DNA of 64,000 nt from Desulforhopalus singaporensis (GCF_900104445.1 NZ_FNJI01000011.1:62001-126000); one strand, 5' to 3'. Positions 8,714 to 18,298 are shown, counted from the first letter of the stretch. Notes: generated by a model not told the origin, from the sequence alone. Translations and numbers: made by a program.

Positions 8714-9490
8714 TCAGTTGAGAAAACCGGTAAGCGGGGATGAGGCTACAGCCTGGTCGGAACATTGTCCCCCCCCTGAAAGATACGCTTTACGGCCTGC
8801 CCGAACCGCCAGTTCAAACGCTTTTCCCATTGTCACCGGATCACCTGCGGTGGCGATGGCCGTATTGACCAGAACCGCGTCTGCTCCCATTTCCATGGCC
8901 GCAGCGGCGTGAGAAGGCAGTCCCAGACCGGCGTCGACTATGACCGGTACCCTGCAGTTTTCGATCAGCATGGCGATCAGCGGCTTGGTCTCCAGACCCC
9001 TGTTGGTGCCTATCGGCGCGCCAAGGGGCATGACCGCCGCAGCTCCGGCCGACTCCAGTCTCTTGGCCAGGGGGAGATCGGGCAGGATATACGGCAGCAC
9101 AATGAAACCTTCCTTGGCGAGAATCTCCGTTGCCGCGAGCGTCTCCTGGTTGTCAGGCATAAGATACCTGGCATCGGTAATCACCTCTATTTTTATGAAA
9201 TTGGTGCCGCTGGCCGCACGGGCTATCCTGGCTATCCTGACCGCCTGTTCCGCAGTTCTCGCGCCCGAGGTGTTTGGCAGCAGGGTTACGTTTTGGGGGA
9301 TAGAGTCGAGAATATTGTCCGTCTTGCTCTGTTGGTCTATTCTTCTCAGGGCCACCGTGATGATCTGTGAACCGCTCGCCTCAAGCATCCCGGAGATGAG
9401 CGCGTTATCGGCAAACTTGCCTGTGCCGGTAAGAAGCCGGCTGGTAAAGGTCTTGTTGCCCAGTTGCAAAGTGTCGTCAGTCATTTTCAT
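8714..9490 (-). CDS. thiG: Thiazole synthase ThiG
   Basis: ThiG builds the thiazole phosphate ring from deoxyxylulose phosphate, dehydroglycine and ThiS thiocarboxylate. Signature stretches include [45 protein letters not shown] (with the Schiff-base lysine), [37 protein letters not shown] and [13 protein letters not shown]. It is 258 aa, the normal length, and its start overlaps the thiS stop by four bases. Confidence 0.96.
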   Translation of the reverse strand: MKMTDDTLQLGNKTFTSRLLTGTGKFADNALISGMLEASGSQIITVALRRIDQQSKTDNILDSIPQNVTLLPNTSGARTAEQAVRIARIARAASGTNFIKIEVITDARYLMPDNQETLAATEILAKEGFIVLPYILPDLPLAKRLESAGAAAVMPLGAPIGTNRGLETKPLIAMLIENCRVPVIVDAGLGLPSHAAAAMEMGADAVLVNTAIATAGDPVTMGKAFELAVRAGRKAYLSGGGQCSDQAVASSPLTGFLN

Positions 9491-9684
9491 CCTCCACCGA
9501 CAAAGTTTAGCAGTTCCAGGACGTCGCCTTCCTCAAGCCGTGTCGTCGCCCATTGGTCCTGTGGTACTAACCGCAGATTATGTTCCACCACCAGTGATGA
9601 CGGGGGAAGATCCATCTGGTCGATAAGTTCCGTAAGACTGCCGGTGTCAATGTCTTGGTCCCTGCCGTTTATCTTGATCCGCAT
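9487..9684 (-). CDS. thiS: Sulfur carrier protein ThiS
   Basis: A 65-residue ubiquitin-like protein ending in the diagnostic Gly-Gly (NFVGGG), which is adenylated by ThiF and then carries the thiazole sulfur. The N-terminus [12 protein letters not shown] and the middle [14 protein letters not shown] fit the family. It is the first gene of the thiSGHFEC operon, directly after the TPP riboswitch and terminator. Confidence 0.93.
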   Translation of the reverse strand: MRIKINGRDQDIDTGSLTELIDQMDLPPSSLVVEHNLRLVPQDQWATTRLEEGDVLELLNFVGGG

Positions 9685-9713
9685 GTGTTGTTTCTCCTTG
9701 ATGTCAGTTAGCC

Positions 9714-9755
9714 AAAAAAAAAGCCACTTACCCTGAAATAAGGGTAAGTGGCTTT
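9714..9755 (-). terminator. Riboswitch expression-platform terminator
   Basis: Read leftward, a perfect 14-bp stem (AAGCCACTTACCCT pairing with AGGGTAAGTGGCTT) with a six-base loop is followed by a run of nine T. It lies between the TPP aptamer and thiS, the classical position for a thiamine-dependent transcription terminator. Confidence 0.92.
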
Positions 9756-9791
9756 GGTGAGACTTGTAGTTTTCCCAACATCAACTTTAGC

Positions 9792-9870
9792 CGCTTCCCT
9801 TCGCCGGTATTATCCAGATCAGGTTCTAAGGGTTGGATCGAAATCCTCTCAGCGGAGAGCACCCCTAGCG
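9792..9870 (-). promoter_or_regulatory. TPP riboswitch (THI element)
   Basis: Read leftward, the sequence holds the conserved THI-box parts in order: GGGGTGC, CTGAGA, ACCCTTAGAACCTGATCTGG and the closing GGCGAAGGGAAG, with CGCT/AGCG able to close helix P1. It sits immediately downstream of a strong sigma70 promoter and upstream of the terminator before thiS. TPP binding should turn off the whole thiSGHFEC operon. Confidence 0.96.
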
Positions 9871-9878
9871 TTACTCTC

Positions 9879-9907
9879 CTTATAAACGGCTTCGGGACAA
9901 TTGTCAA
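9879..9907 (-). promoter_or_regulatory. Sigma70 promoter of the thi operon
   Basis: Read leftward, TTGACA (9907-9902), a 17-base spacer and TATAAG (9884-9879). Transcription would begin near 9872, exactly at the edge of the riboswitch. Confidence 0.88.
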
Positions 9908-10046
9908 TATCTGTTTTGGCTCCCTTGCAGGACAACGTTGGATGGTGATTTCTTGTTTTAAGACAATGGGTTACATAGATTCCACGGCAGGCTGGTATCA
10001 TGGCGTGCGGCAGCGTGGGGGGACAGGGCAGTGTTGAGGTCGGGAA

Positions 10047-10081
10047 GGAAGAGCCGTACACCAAAAGCGGCCGACTCTTCC
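10047..10081 (-). other. Hairpin downstream of the small Cys protein gene
   Basis: GGAAGAG and CTCTTCC arms bracket a partly pairing interior. It lies about 30 bases after the stop of the leftward gene at 10109, so it may be a weak terminator, but it lacks a T-run. Confidence 0.35.
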
Positions 10082-10108
10082 GGGAGCATTATCCTGGTGA
10101 TCTGCGGA

Positions 10109-10441
10109 TCAGTCGATAAAAGTAATGGTGGCGTCTTTGGGCAGTGCCAGCCCGACGCTTACTTCCAGGGCCTTGAAGGTGCCGGAAATCACCGGGCAGG
10201 AAACGTGGGGGATGGTTTTCAGCGCAACATCGAGAAGTCTGGAATTCAACTCGCCGGTTTGGCGGTTTTTAAACAGTTCGGTCATAACGTTGATATCATC
10301 GTCTGCCAGGATCTCGTCCACCTTCTTCCAGTTGGGGCACTGGCTTGTGATTTTCAGGCCGGCCTTGTATCCACCCCGGTCCTCGCTCTGCACCGTTGTT
10401 GTAAAGCCGCATATTCCGGCAAAAATTTTCACTTGTGTCAT
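10109..10441 (-). CDS. Conserved-looking small cysteine protein of unknown function
   Basis: 110 aa starting MTQVKIFAGICGFTTTVQSE. Two Cys regions stand out, ICGF near residue 9 and QCPNW near 38, with a third in HVSCPVISG; the pattern suggests metal or redox Cys but no named motif. I chose the second ATG (10441) because GGAG lies about eight bases before it; the first ATG is fused to that GGAG. The protein is probably cytoplasmic. It stands upstream of the thiamine operon on the same strand but has its own spacing and a hairpin after it. Function unknown. Confidence 0.7.
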   Translation of the reverse strand: MTQVKIFAGICGFTTTVQSEDRGGYKAGLKITSQCPNWKKVDEILADDDINVMTELFKNRQTGELNSRLLDVALKTIPHVSCPVISGTFKALEVSVGLALPKDATITFID

Positions 10442-10835
10442 CGTGGTCATCTCCGGTTGTATTGTTCATCGACACGGGCTGCATACTCTGCGCCTGTCAT
10501 TAATTGTCTCAGGATGCAGTTTTATCCACATTGTATAATTGTTCAACTATTTAATGAATTATTTGTCTGGGGGCGCCTGTCAAGCCGATCATGGTCCGCT
10601 GCAACCGGGACCGGGTCCGCTACGAGGTTGAAGTGCCGCTCGATTACACCATAGGTCTTCTCGTTTCTGCGGTGACGGTCGTGTCCTGGTCTTTATCGCC
10701 GTATGTGCCGGGACTGGCGAAACTTGTCCAGGTGAAAATTCACCGGGCTGAAGGGGGGCGCACAACCGGTAACAGGTTGGGCGCCATAAAAATAAAATTC
10801 CCTGTTGTTTTGAGGTTATACACTTTGTATCCTGT
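10442..10835. other. Intergenic stretch without a recognised gene
   Basis: Between two divergent genes. One rightward open frame from about 10591 has no ribosome-binding site or recognisable domain. I find no RNA gene here; only the promoter of the CBS gene at the right end is convincing. Confidence 0.4.
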
Positions 10836-10838
10836 ACG

Positions 10839-10847
10839 TGGTATAAT
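10839..10847 (+). promoter_or_regulatory. Extended -10 promoter of the CBS-domain gene
   Basis: TGGTATAAT combines a perfect TATAAT with an upstream TGn. The -35 region is poor, as is common for extended -10 promoters. The gene starts about 60 bases downstream. Confidence 0.65.
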
Positions 10848-10909
10848 GAGGTTGCCCCGGATTCCGGGATACCTGTGTTGTTCCGGTGTTACGTAATAAA
10901 GGAGAAAAT

Positions 10910-11359
10910 ATGCTGCAGGCAAAAGATATTATGACCAAAAAGGTTGTCACGGTACAACCCGAGACCAGCGTTATCGAACTGGCAAAACTCCTGGCGTCAA
11001 ACAATATCAGCGGGGCTCCCGTCGTGGCTGACGATGGCACCTTGCTGGGCGTCGTTACCGAGAGTGATCTGATCGACCAGAAGAAAAAGATCCACATTCC
11101 CACCGTTGTGACGATTCTGGATTCCGTCATCTATCTCGAAAATCCTGACAAAATGGAAAAGGAGATAAAAAAAATCGCCGGGGCGACCGTGGGGGATATC
11201 TGCTCGAAAAAACCGGTCACCGTCTCCACGGTGACCTCCATTGAGGAGATGGCAACCATTATGGCCGAGAAGGGGGTCCACACCCTGCCGGTGATGGACG
11301 GCGACCGCCTGGTGGGCGTGGTCGGCAAAAAGGATATAATACGAACCCTTATCTCCTGA
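10910..11359 (+). CDS. CBS-domain pair protein
   Basis: 149 aa from ATG 10910, which has AAGGAGA at good spacing. Two CBS modules are visible: MLQAKDIMTKKVVTVQPETS...GVVTESDLI and VGDICSKKPVTVSTVTSIE...GVVGKKDIIRTLIS. Such stand-alone CBS pairs bind adenine nucleotides or similar ligands and act as energy or redox sensors. An insert of about 35 residues between the modules (IHIPTVVTILDSVIYLENPDK) is of the kind seen in small CBS proteins of delta-type bacteria. The partner enzyme is not indicated by the neighbours. Confidence 0.88.
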   Translation: MLQAKDIMTKKVVTVQPETSVIELAKLLASNNISGAPVVADDGTLLGVVTESDLIDQKKKIHIPTVVTILDSVIYLENPDKMEKEIKKIAGATVGDICSKKPVTVSTVTSIEEMATIMAEKGVHTLPVMDGDRLVGVVGKKDIIRTLIS

Positions 11360-11401
11360 TCGGCAAGGGTTCGTCTGTTGCCGCCGCCGATTGCGCGGCT
11401 G

Positions 11402-12196
11402 TCAGAAATAGGGATCGAACCTGAAGGTGCACTCCTTCATGGTGCTGATGCCGTCTAGCATCTGCACGATTCTTTCCCTGATGATGCCCTGCTGACTTTC
11501 CGGCGCCTTTAAAGATATCAGCGCGTTGCTGTCCTGCACGCTTACCGAAACGTTGGGATAGTCGAGAAGCCTGGTCCTGATGAGGGCGCTGAGGGCCATG
11601 TCCCCAAGGGTTTTCTGCGATTGTTCCGTTTCCTGAAAACGCTCAAATCCGGCGGTGGTGGCGATAAGCTCCACCGCTTCTTCCTCCGATATCTCTCCGA
11701 TATTGACAATCAGGTTGTAGTGCTGGGGGTCCACGATATCTACCCCGTGAAGAAACATTCCCCACTTGCGTCGTTCTTCATCGTCGTTTTTCAACAGAAA
11801 GTACGCCTGTTCCTCTGAAATATTGGAACGATGCATCTCGTCCGCCACCCGGTTGTCGATGTCGGCGATAATTCTCACTTTCAGTACATGGGAAACATCG
11901 CGTACGAAATAGTGGCCGGCCAACCCGTGGAACACAACATTGCCGGGGAGGAAATGTTGCAGAACCGACGATGTTATCGCCGTTACAAATCGCTGCTTGC
12001 CGTGGGAAAATCGATCGAGAATGGAGAAGGAATCCTTGAGGCCGCGGACAAGCTTGATCTCGGGCAGATGAAACTCCTCAAGGCTGTCTATAAGTTCGTC
12101 ACGGGACAGGCAGGGGTACCCGAGTCTTGCCGCCAGTTTTTCGGCGACGGACTTTGCGTGGTGATAACTGCCCCTGGAAATAGTGATAATCGGCAT
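11402..12196 (-). CDS. Cytidylate-kinase-like protein with C-terminal BON-like domain
   Basis: 264 aa. The start MPIITISRGSYHHAKSVAEKLAARLG has the layout of cytidylate-kinase-like family proteins, whose N-terminus normally reads SRxxGSGGxxIAxxLA; here the Gly-rich loop is replaced by SRGSYHHAKS, so a normal P-loop is not visible. Middle segments (HGLAGHYFVRDVSHVLKVRI, NLIVNIGEISEEEAVELI) continue the kinase-like fold. The last 70 residues (ALIRTRLLDYPNVSVSVQDS...) resemble a BON domain. It may be a nucleotide-binding regulator rather than an active kinase (inference). It is convergent with the CBS gene. Confidence 0.65.
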   Translation of the reverse strand: MPIITISRGSYHHAKSVAEKLAARLGYPCLSRDELIDSLEEFHLPEIKLVRGLKDSFSILDRFSHGKQRFVTAITSSVLQHFLPGNVVFHGLAGHYFVRDVSHVLKVRIIADIDNRVADEMHRSNISEEQAYFLLKNDDEERRKWGMFLHGVDIVDPQHYNLIVNIGEISEEEAVELIATTAGFERFQETEQSQKTLGDMALSALIRTRLLDYPNVSVSVQDSNALISLKAPESQQGIIRERIVQMLDGISTMKECTFRFDPYF

Positions 12197-12413
12197 GAAA
12201 ATCTCCTGTTTGAAGAAACGAGCAATCTGTGGCGTCGCTCTGCAGTCTCAACCCGAATGGCGACACATTCATGGCGAGCCGCTGAACTCGCAAACTGTGC
12301 GGGGTAACAAACTATTTTCAGAGTAGATTTTTTTGGGGCAAATATCAACTGGTAAAAAAGGTGCGGGGGCGGGGGCGGCTTTGGCCAGATTCTGCCTCGC
12401 TGTTGTAACGAAA

Positions 12414-12471
12414 TAAAAACAGCTGGCGGCAATCCCTCCGGTTCTTCCGTCCGGGAACTTCGATTGCCGCC
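12414..12471 (-). terminator. Intrinsic terminator after ilvD
   Basis: Read leftward, GGCGGCAATC...GATTGCCGCC gives a ten-bp stem followed by AGCTGTTTTTATTT. It starts about 15 bases beyond the ilvD stop. Confidence 0.85.
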
Positions 12472-12485
12472 GTGTGGTGTGACTG

Positions 12486-14321
12486 TTACTCGGGAAGAAT
12501 GCGAACCGCGCCGGTATCGGCGGAAGATGCCAGCAGGGCATACGCCTTCAGGGCGCTGCTCACCTGCCGGTCCCGGTCCTGCGGAGTGAAGGCGAGGCTT
12601 CCCCTGGCTTCCTCCCGGCGCCTCCTGTTATCCATCTCTTCGTCGGAAACCAGTGCCCTGATTGACCTGTTGGGGATGTCGATCTCTATGGTGTCGCCGT
12701 CTTGCACAAGGCCTATTTCTCCTCCGGCGGCCGCCTCCGGCGAGATATGGCCTATAGACAGTCCCGAGGTGCCGCCGGAGAACCTGCCGTCGGTTATCAG
12801 GGCGCACTCCTTGCCGAGATGGATCGATTTAAGGTACGATGTCGGATAGAGCATCTCCTGCATGCCCGGGCCTCCTTTGGGGCCTTCATAGCGGATGACG
12901 ATAATGTCTCCGGCAACGATGTCGCCGCCGAGGATCGCGTCGCAGGCGGCTTCCTGCGAGGAGTACACCTTGGCCCTGCCAACAAACTTGAAAATCGAGG
13001 GGTCAACCCCGGCGGTTTTGACGATGCATCCGTTTCTGGCTATGTTTCCAGTGAGGACGGCGAGTCCCCCGTCCTTGCTGTAGGCGTTGGCTATATCGCG
13101 GATGCAGCCGTTTTCCCGGTCAAGGTCGGCTTCCTTGTACATGGTCTTTTGCGATCCCATTGTAAGGTTGGCGCCGGTGCGGGCAGGAGCGCTGAGGTAG
13201 AGTGTCTCCGCTTGTCCGGTGTGGCTGGGTCTTGTTATATCCCAGCGGTCGAGGGCTTCGCTCAGGGTGGTCCCGTCGGCCCTGCTGACGCTGGTGTCAA
13301 GCAGCCCGCAACGATCAAGTTCGCCGAGAATACCCATGATACCGCCGGCCCGGTTCACGTCCTCGATATGGTAATCAGAATTTGGGGAAACCTTGCACAG
13401 GTTGGGCACCCTGCGGGACAGTGAATCGATGTCGGCCATGGTGAAATCCACTTTTGCCTCTCTGGCAACGGCGAGCAGATGCAGTACCGTGTTGGTCGAC
13501 CCGCCCATGGCAATGTCGAGGGTCATGGAGTTTAAAAAAGCAGCCCTTGAACCTATGGAGCGCGGCAACACCGAACTGTCTTCATTCTGGTACCAGGCCG
13601 TTGCCATTTCGACTATTCTTTGGGCCGCGTCCTCAAACAGTTTTCTCCGTCCGGCATGGGTGGCAACCACGGTGCCGTTGCCTGGCAGGGCCAGGCCCAA
13701 GGCCTCGTTGAGGCAGTTCATCGAGTTGGCGGTGAACATACCCGAGCAGGAACCGCAGGTGGGGCAGGCGCACCGTTCAACCCGGTCGATCTGCTCGTCG
13801 CTTACCTCCCTGTCCGCCGCCATTACCATGGCGTCTACCAGGTCGTAGCGTTTGTCGCCGTCGACTCCTGCTTCCATGGGACCGCCCGATACGAAGATAG
13901 TAGGAATGTTGAGCCGCATGGCGGCCATCAGCATGCCCGGGGTGATCTTGTCGCAGTTGCTGATGCAGATCAGCGCGTCCACGGTGTGGGCGTTGCACAT
14001 GTATTCGACACTGTCGGCAATGAGATCCCGGGAGGGGAGGGAGTAGAGCATCCCCGAGTGGCCCATGGCAATGCCGTCATCAATGGCAATGGTGTTGAAT
14101 TCTGCAGCAAAACAGCCTGATTTTTCAATTATGCCCTTGATGTGCTGACCAATTTCATGGAGGTGAACGTGCCCCGGGACAAACTGGGTGAAGGAGTTGG
14201 CGATGCCGATGATGGGTTTGCCGAACTGTTCTTCCTTGACACCGTTTGCACGCCACAGGCTTCGGGCACCTGCCATTCTCCGCCCTTGGGTCGTGGTTGC
14301 GCTGCGCAGTGGAATTGCCAT
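12486..14321 (-). CDS. ilvD: Dihydroxy-acid dehydratase IlvD
   Basis: IlvD dehydrates dihydroxy-isovalerate and dihydroxy-methylvalerate in branched-chain amino acid synthesis. At 611 aa it matches the long, [4Fe-4S], E. coli-like form. Cluster Cys and substrate motifs are visible: [67 protein letters not shown], and near the end [23 protein letters not shown]. It is a single-gene unit here with its own terminator; no leucine or isoleucine leader attenuator is seen upstream. Confidence 0.97.
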   Translation of the reverse strand: MAIPLRSATTTQGRRMAGARSLWRANGVKEEQFGKPIIGIANSFTQFVPGHVHLHEIGQHIKGIIEKSGCFAAEFNTIAIDDGIAMGHSGMLYSLPSRDLIADSVEYMCNAHTVDALICISNCDKITPGMLMAAMRLNIPTIFVSGGPMEAGVDGDKRYDLVDAMVMAADREVSDEQIDRVERCACPTCGSCSGMFTANSMNCLNEALGLALPGNGTVVATHAGRRKLFEDAAQRIVEMATAWYQNEDSSVLPRSIGSRAAFLNSMTLDIAMGGSTNTVLHLLAVAREAKVDFTMADIDSLSRRVPNLCKVSPNSDYHIEDVNRAGGIMGILGELDRCGLLDTSVSRADGTTLSEALDRWDITRPSHTGQAETLYLSAPARTGANLTMGSQKTMYKEADLDRENGCIRDIANAYSKDGGLAVLTGNIARNGCIVKTAGVDPSIFKFVGRAKVYSSQEAACDAILGGDIVAGDIIVIRYEGPKGGPGMQEMLYPTSYLKSIHLGKECALITDGRFSGGTSGLSIGHISPEAAAGGEIGLVQDGDTIEIDIPNRSIRALVSDEEMDNRRRREEARGSLAFTPQDRDRQVSSALKAYALLASSADTGAVRILPE

Positions 14322-14400
14322 GATGAAATACTCCAGATTATTGAATTGGATTTGGAAAATCGAGAAATTTCTAGAAAAAACGCTAAAAAGCTTGTATCAA

Positions 14401-14430
14401 TTGTTAGATAAAGAGACAATATACTATTAT
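14401..14430 (+). promoter_or_regulatory. Probable promoter of the PilT-like gene
   Basis: TTGTTA (14401), an 18-base spacer and TATTAT (14425) about 37 bases before the start codon, in an AT-rich intergenic section shared with the divergent ilvD gene. Confidence 0.45.
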
Positions 14431-14466
14431 TAATAGCGGTATTGCACTTATTTTCAAGGGAGGGGC

Positions 14467-15648
14467 ATGAAAAGAACTGAAATAGATTACTGGATTGCGA
14501 CGATGCTGGAATCGCACAGCAACGTGTCGGATCTCAATATCACCGTGGGCAAAAGCCTGCAGGTGGAATCAGCCGGTATCCTGGTGCCGGTGGAGGTTGA
14601 GCCGCCCGTAAAAGAGTTGACTCCTTTTCAGACCGAAACTTTTGCTCTTAACCTTATTGGAAAAAATCAGCGTCTGCTGAAAGACCTGGTGGAGAAAGGG
14701 TCCTGCGACCTTTCTTACGCCCTGTCCGACAAAGCCAGGTTCAGGGTCAATGTGTTCACCCAGAAAGGGTATTTCACCACCGTTCTGCGTAAACTTGAAA
14801 CCACCGTGCCGTCAATCGAATCGATGAAATTCCCCGAGGCGTTCGGGATGATGGCCGCAGAACTCAACGGGCTTGTGCTGTTCACCGGCGCCACCGGTAC
14901 CGGTAAGACCACAAGCCTTGCCGCCCTTCTCAACAGGGTCAACCAGGAGCGGGCGGTGCATGTGGTGACTCTTGAAGATCCCATAGAATACGTCCATGCC
15001 CAGCGTAAGGCCACGTTCAACCAGCGTGAACTCGGAAACGATTTCGAGACCTTTGCCGGCGGTATGAGAGCGGCGCTCAGGCAGGCGCCCAAGGTTATCC
15101 TGGTCGGTGAAATGCGCGATCGGGAGACCATGGAGATCGCACTTACCGCCGCCGAAACCGGTCACCTGGTGCTTTCGACCCTGCACACCATTGATGCAGG
15201 GCAGACCATGAACCGTATAATCTCCATGTTCGATCAGGAAGAGCAGGCCCAGATCCGCAACCGGCTGGTGGACACCATCCGCTGGGTCGTCAGTCAGCGC
15301 CTCATGCCGCGGGTCGGCGGCGGAAGAATCCCGGCGATGGAGATCCTTCGCACCAGCCTCCGGGTAAAAGACCTGATTTTGAATGGGGAAACCGAGGACA
15401 AGACGTACTATTCCATACTCAGCCAGGGTGCCGCCCTGCATATGCGTACTTTTGACCAGCATATCCTGGATATTTACGAACAGGGACTGATAACCGAAGA
15501 GACCGCTATCATCTACTGTTCGCAGAGGGCCGAGTTGAAGCGCGGAATTGATCGGATCAAGTCCGAGCGCGGGGAATCGACCACCAACCTGACCAGCCTG
15601 AGTATGGAAGAGCAGGAAGATGACCGGTTCGCCAGCGGCTACGGTTGA
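14467..15648 (+). CDS. PilT/PilU-type twitching-motility ATPase
   Basis: 393 aa hexameric secretion ATPase of the PilT branch, which powers type IV pilus retraction at the inner membrane. Visible motifs are Walker A GATGTGKTT (about 138), the Asp box HVVTLEDPIEYVHAQ, Walker B PKVILVGEMRD and the His box TGHLVLSTLHTIDAGQT. The PilT-type segment QRELGNDFETFAGGMRAALRQAP is adapted from the usual QREVGxDTxSFxxALRAALRQDP. The acidic tail after KRGIDRIKSERG is typical of PilU-like paralogues. The start has GGGAGG at good spacing. No other pilus genes are adjacent; the next gene is a zinc-ribbon/receiver-like protein likely in the same transcript. Confidence 0.9.
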   Translation: MKRTEIDYWIATMLESHSNVSDLNITVGKSLQVESAGILVPVEVEPPVKELTPFQTETFALNLIGKNQRLLKDLVEKGSCDLSYALSDKARFRVNVFTQKGYFTTVLRKLETTVPSIESMKFPEAFGMMAAELNGLVLFTGATGTGKTTSLAALLNRVNQERAVHVVTLEDPIEYVHAQRKATFNQRELGNDFETFAGGMRAALRQAPKVILVGEMRDRETMEIALTAAETGHLVLSTLHTIDAGQTMNRIISMFDQEEQAQIRNRLVDTIRWVVSQRLMPRVGGGRIPAMEILRTSLRVKDLILNGETEDKTYYSILSQGAALHMRTFDQHILDIYEQGLITEETAIIYCSQRAELKRGIDRIKSERGESTTNLTSLSMEEQEDDRFASGYG

Positions 15649-15722
15649 TATGCGTCCAGGACGTTTTCATCACCGATGCAGATATCTCTTAGCTAAATGA
15701 TTTTTTTCAGTGCGAGGAAATA

Positions 15723-16436
15723 ATGGTAGTCAACTGCCCCCATTGTGCAAAACAGCTCAAACTCAACGACAAGGCCCTTGAGAGCATAGGTCGGCTGCAG
15801 GCCGGCCAGAAGATTAAAGTCAGATGCGTACAGTGTTCCGAGGGGTTCAACCTTGATAGATCGAGCCTTGCCGGCATGGCTGCAAATCAGCCCGGAACGG
15901 ACGCCCAAAAAGGCGGACAACCGGCCGCATCCAGGGTGGTGCCACCCTCGCCGCCGGACATAGAGTGGCTGCGGGACGGTTCGTTTGAGGACAAGGAAAC
16001 CGTCGATGACATCCCCAGCGCCCTGATACTCTTTCCCGATATAGCGGCAAAGGAGACGATCAGGAAGGCCGCATCCGATTTCGGCTATCACGTGGAGAGC
16101 GCGGAAAATTCCGCAGAAGCCATTGAAAAAATGCGTTTTGTCAATTATGCCGCGGTGTTTTTGCATGAAAATTACGAGCAGGCGGGGTTGGAGAACGGCG
16201 CTTTTCATCAATATATGCGGACTATGACAATGTCCAGGAGACGATACATTTTCTATGTCCTTGTCGGCGGCAGGTTCAGCACATTATATGATCTGCAGGC
16301 CCTTGCCTGGTCCGCCAATCTGGTAATCAATGACCGGGAAACCGAGTATATCCATACTATTCTGAGAAAAGCCATCCCGCAATATGAGGAGTTGTTTGGC
16401 CCGGTAATGGAAGCCTTGCGGTTTGCCGGAAAATAA
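15723..16436 (+). CDS. Zinc-ribbon plus receiver-like domain protein
   Basis: 237 aa. The N-terminus MVVNCPHCAKQLKLND...KVRCVQCSEGFNL is an MJ0042-type zinc ribbon with two CxxC pairs. After a Pro-rich linker, residues about 100-230 (SALILFPDIAAKETIRKAASDFGYHVESAENSAEAIEKMR) resemble a degenerate response-regulator receiver; the phospho-acceptor position appears as YAAVFLHENYE, so the usual Asp is missing. The gene follows the PilT-like ATPase by 74 bases and ends at a terminator, which suggests a role with type IV pili or regulation of motility (inference). Confidence 0.75.
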   Translation: MVVNCPHCAKQLKLNDKALESIGRLQAGQKIKVRCVQCSEGFNLDRSSLAGMAANQPGTDAQKGGQPAASRVVPPSPPDIEWLRDGSFEDKETVDDIPSALILFPDIAAKETIRKAASDFGYHVESAENSAEAIEKMRFVNYAAVFLHENYEQAGLENGAFHQYMRTMTMSRRRYIFYVLVGGRFSTLYDLQALAWSANLVINDRETEYIHTILRKAIPQYEELFGPVMEALRFAGK

Positions 16437-16474
16437 CAGCTGAGGATGCACTTTCCAGTTCGCCGGTCACCCGG

Positions 16475-16520
16475 GTGCCGTCTCCATCTTTTTTCCAGGT
16501 GGAGACGGCACTTCTTCTTT
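16475..16520 (+). terminator. Intrinsic terminator
   Basis: GTGCCGTCTCCA pairs with TGGAGACGGCAC across a 13-base loop, followed by TTCTTCTTT. It closes the pilT-like/zinc-ribbon unit. Confidence 0.85.
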
Positions 16521-16574
16521 GGGGCGTGGCGGGTACCGGCTCACCGCGTGTCAAACTAAATACAGTGAAATTGA

Positions 16575-18152
16575 ATGAAACAGATCATCATCTCCGCACG
16601 TTCGAAAATCCGTAAGATCCTGCAGTCGGGCAAGAACCGATGCAGGAAACTGGTTGAAAAATCTTCCGTTGACCGCAAAAGCGATTCCCCGGCCGTCCAA
16701 CAGCAGGTGTCGTCGCCGGGTACTCAGGGCCAGACCGAGCCCAGGACGCCCGAGGTTAAAAAGGCCGGGCGAACTGGGAAAAACGGCCAGGACCGGAAAC
16801 CGAAGAGGGAACCGCCGTGGAGTCTGGAACAGTTTCCGGTGGTCCCGGCAGAAGGCAAGAGTCGTTTTCACGATTTTGCCATTCCGCTCAGGGTCATGCA
16901 CGCGATAGCCGACCAGCAATTCGAGTATTGTACCCCCATCCAGGAAAAATCCCTGGCACACGTGCTGGCGGGCAAGGATCTTGTGGGCAAGGCCAATACC
17001 GGCACCGGCAAGACCGCGGTGTTCCTTATCGCCATTGTCGCTCGTCTGCTTGGGGAAAAGCCGGGTGGTACAGGTGCCGTCCGGTCGCTGGTGCTGGCGC
17101 CGACCCGTGAGCTCGTGGTGCAGATTGCAAAAGATGCCAGGGGAATAGCCAAATACAGCAATCTATCGGTGAGGATGGCATACGGCGGCGTCGATTATCA
17201 GAAACAGCAGGATCTGCTCAAGGACCGGCGATGCGATATCCTGGTCGCCACCCCCGGCAGGCTTCTTGATTTCCTCGGCAAGGGGGTGGTGGACCTGTCG
17301 CGGTGCCGCGTCCTGGTACTCGATGAGGCGGACAGGATGCTTGATATGGGGTTTATTCCCGATGTCCGGAGGATTGTAGGGCGGTTGCCGTCGCAGGATC
17401 AGCGGCAGACCATGCTTTTCAGCGCCACGGTTCCCGATGACGTCAAGCGCCTCGCGTCGCAGTGGTGCGTCAAGCCTAAAGTGGTGGAGGCGGAGCCTGA
17501 GCAGGTTGCGGTGGAAACGGTGGAACAGGTGATCTATCTCACCACTGCTGAAGAAAAGTACCGTGTCCTGTACAATCTTATCCAGGCGCACCCCGATGAC
17601 CGGATCATTGTGTTTGCCAACATGAAGAACGAAGCGAAAAGGCTTGCCGACAGACTTGGCCGCAACGGGGTGGAGTGCGTGCTGCTCTCAGGAGACGTCG
17701 CCCAGGACAAGCGCATGAAGCGGTTGGAGAACTTTCGTGAAGGCAAGGTGAAAATCCTGGTGGCAACCGACGTCGCCGGACGGGGAATTCATATCGAAGG
17801 TATAACCTTCGTCGTGAACTACACCCTGCCTTACGAACCTGAAGATTACGTGCACCGGATAGGCCGGACGGGGCGGGCGGGAGCCGAAGGAAAAGCGGTC
17901 AGTTTCGCCTGCGAGGAAGGGTCTTTCTACCTGCCGGATATTGAGGAGTATATTGGTAACAAATTCAACTGTACGGTGCCGGAGGAATCACTTCTGGCCG
18001 AGCCCCCGCCGGAGCAGCGCGATAAACCGGGGACCCGGACCGGGGGCAGGGAGCCCGGCAAAAAACGACGCCGATCCGGCCGGCGCCAGAAAAACAGGAC
18101 GCCTGTTGCAAAAAAGAGTGGTTCTTCCGGCCAGGCGGACAAAATGGAATAG
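16575..18152 (+). CDS. DEAD-box RNA helicase (RhlB/RhlE type)
   Basis: 525 aa ATP-dependent RNA helicase. After a basic N-terminal extension of about 95 residues come the Q motif (FEYCTPIQEKSL), motif I ANTGTGKT, Ia PTREL, Ib TPGR, II DEAD, III SAT, then in the second RecA domain the IVFANMKNEAKRL, LVATDVAGRGI and HRIGRTGRAG motifs. The basic C-terminal tail (KKRRRSGRRQKNR) likely adds RNA affinity. Both extensions are typical of RhlB-like enzymes. The start has only a weak ribosome-binding site. It is monocistronic. Confidence 0.93.
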   Translation: MKQIIISARSKIRKILQSGKNRCRKLVEKSSVDRKSDSPAVQQQVSSPGTQGQTEPRTPEVKKAGRTGKNGQDRKPKREPPWSLEQFPVVPAEGKSRFHDFAIPLRVMHAIADQQFEYCTPIQEKSLAHVLAGKDLVGKANTGTGKTAVFLIAIVARLLGEKPGGTGAVRSLVLAPTRELVVQIAKDARGIAKYSNLSVRMAYGGVDYQKQQDLLKDRRCDILVATPGRLLDFLGKGVVDLSRCRVLVLDEADRMLDMGFIPDVRRIVGRLPSQDQRQTMLFSATVPDDVKRLASQWCVKPKVVEAEPEQVAVETVEQVIYLTTAEEKYRVLYNLIQAHPDDRIIVFANMKNEAKRLADRLGRNGVECVLLSGDVAQDKRMKRLENFREGKVKILVATDVAGRGIHIEGITFVVNYTLPYEPEDYVHRIGRTGRAGAEGKAVSFACEEGSFYLPDIEEYIGNKFNCTVPEESLLAEPPPEQRDKPGTRTGGREPGKKRRRSGRRQKNRTPVAKKSGSSGQADKME

Positions 18153-18253
18153 TTTAACAGTTGCGGCCGGATAACAAATTGTATAATCACACGAGGATAA
18201 CGCAGTCGTGATATCACGATGATCGTTTTTTGTGTGAAAATCTCAAGAAGAGT

Positions 18254-18282
18254 TTGTATTATTGTCGAAAATTTGATATACA
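18254..18282 (+). promoter_or_regulatory. Probable promoter of rpsA
   Basis: TTGTAT (18254), a 17-base spacer and TATACA (18277). It would give a leader of about 150 nt that begins just before the hairpin at 18299. Confidence 0.5.
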
Positions 18283-18298
18283 GTACTGTTCAAGTAAG

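Noticed and set aside
10591-10896. Rightward frame before the CBS-domain gene
   Set aside because: No ribosome-binding site and it overlaps the promoter of the CBS gene; the translation shows no domain.
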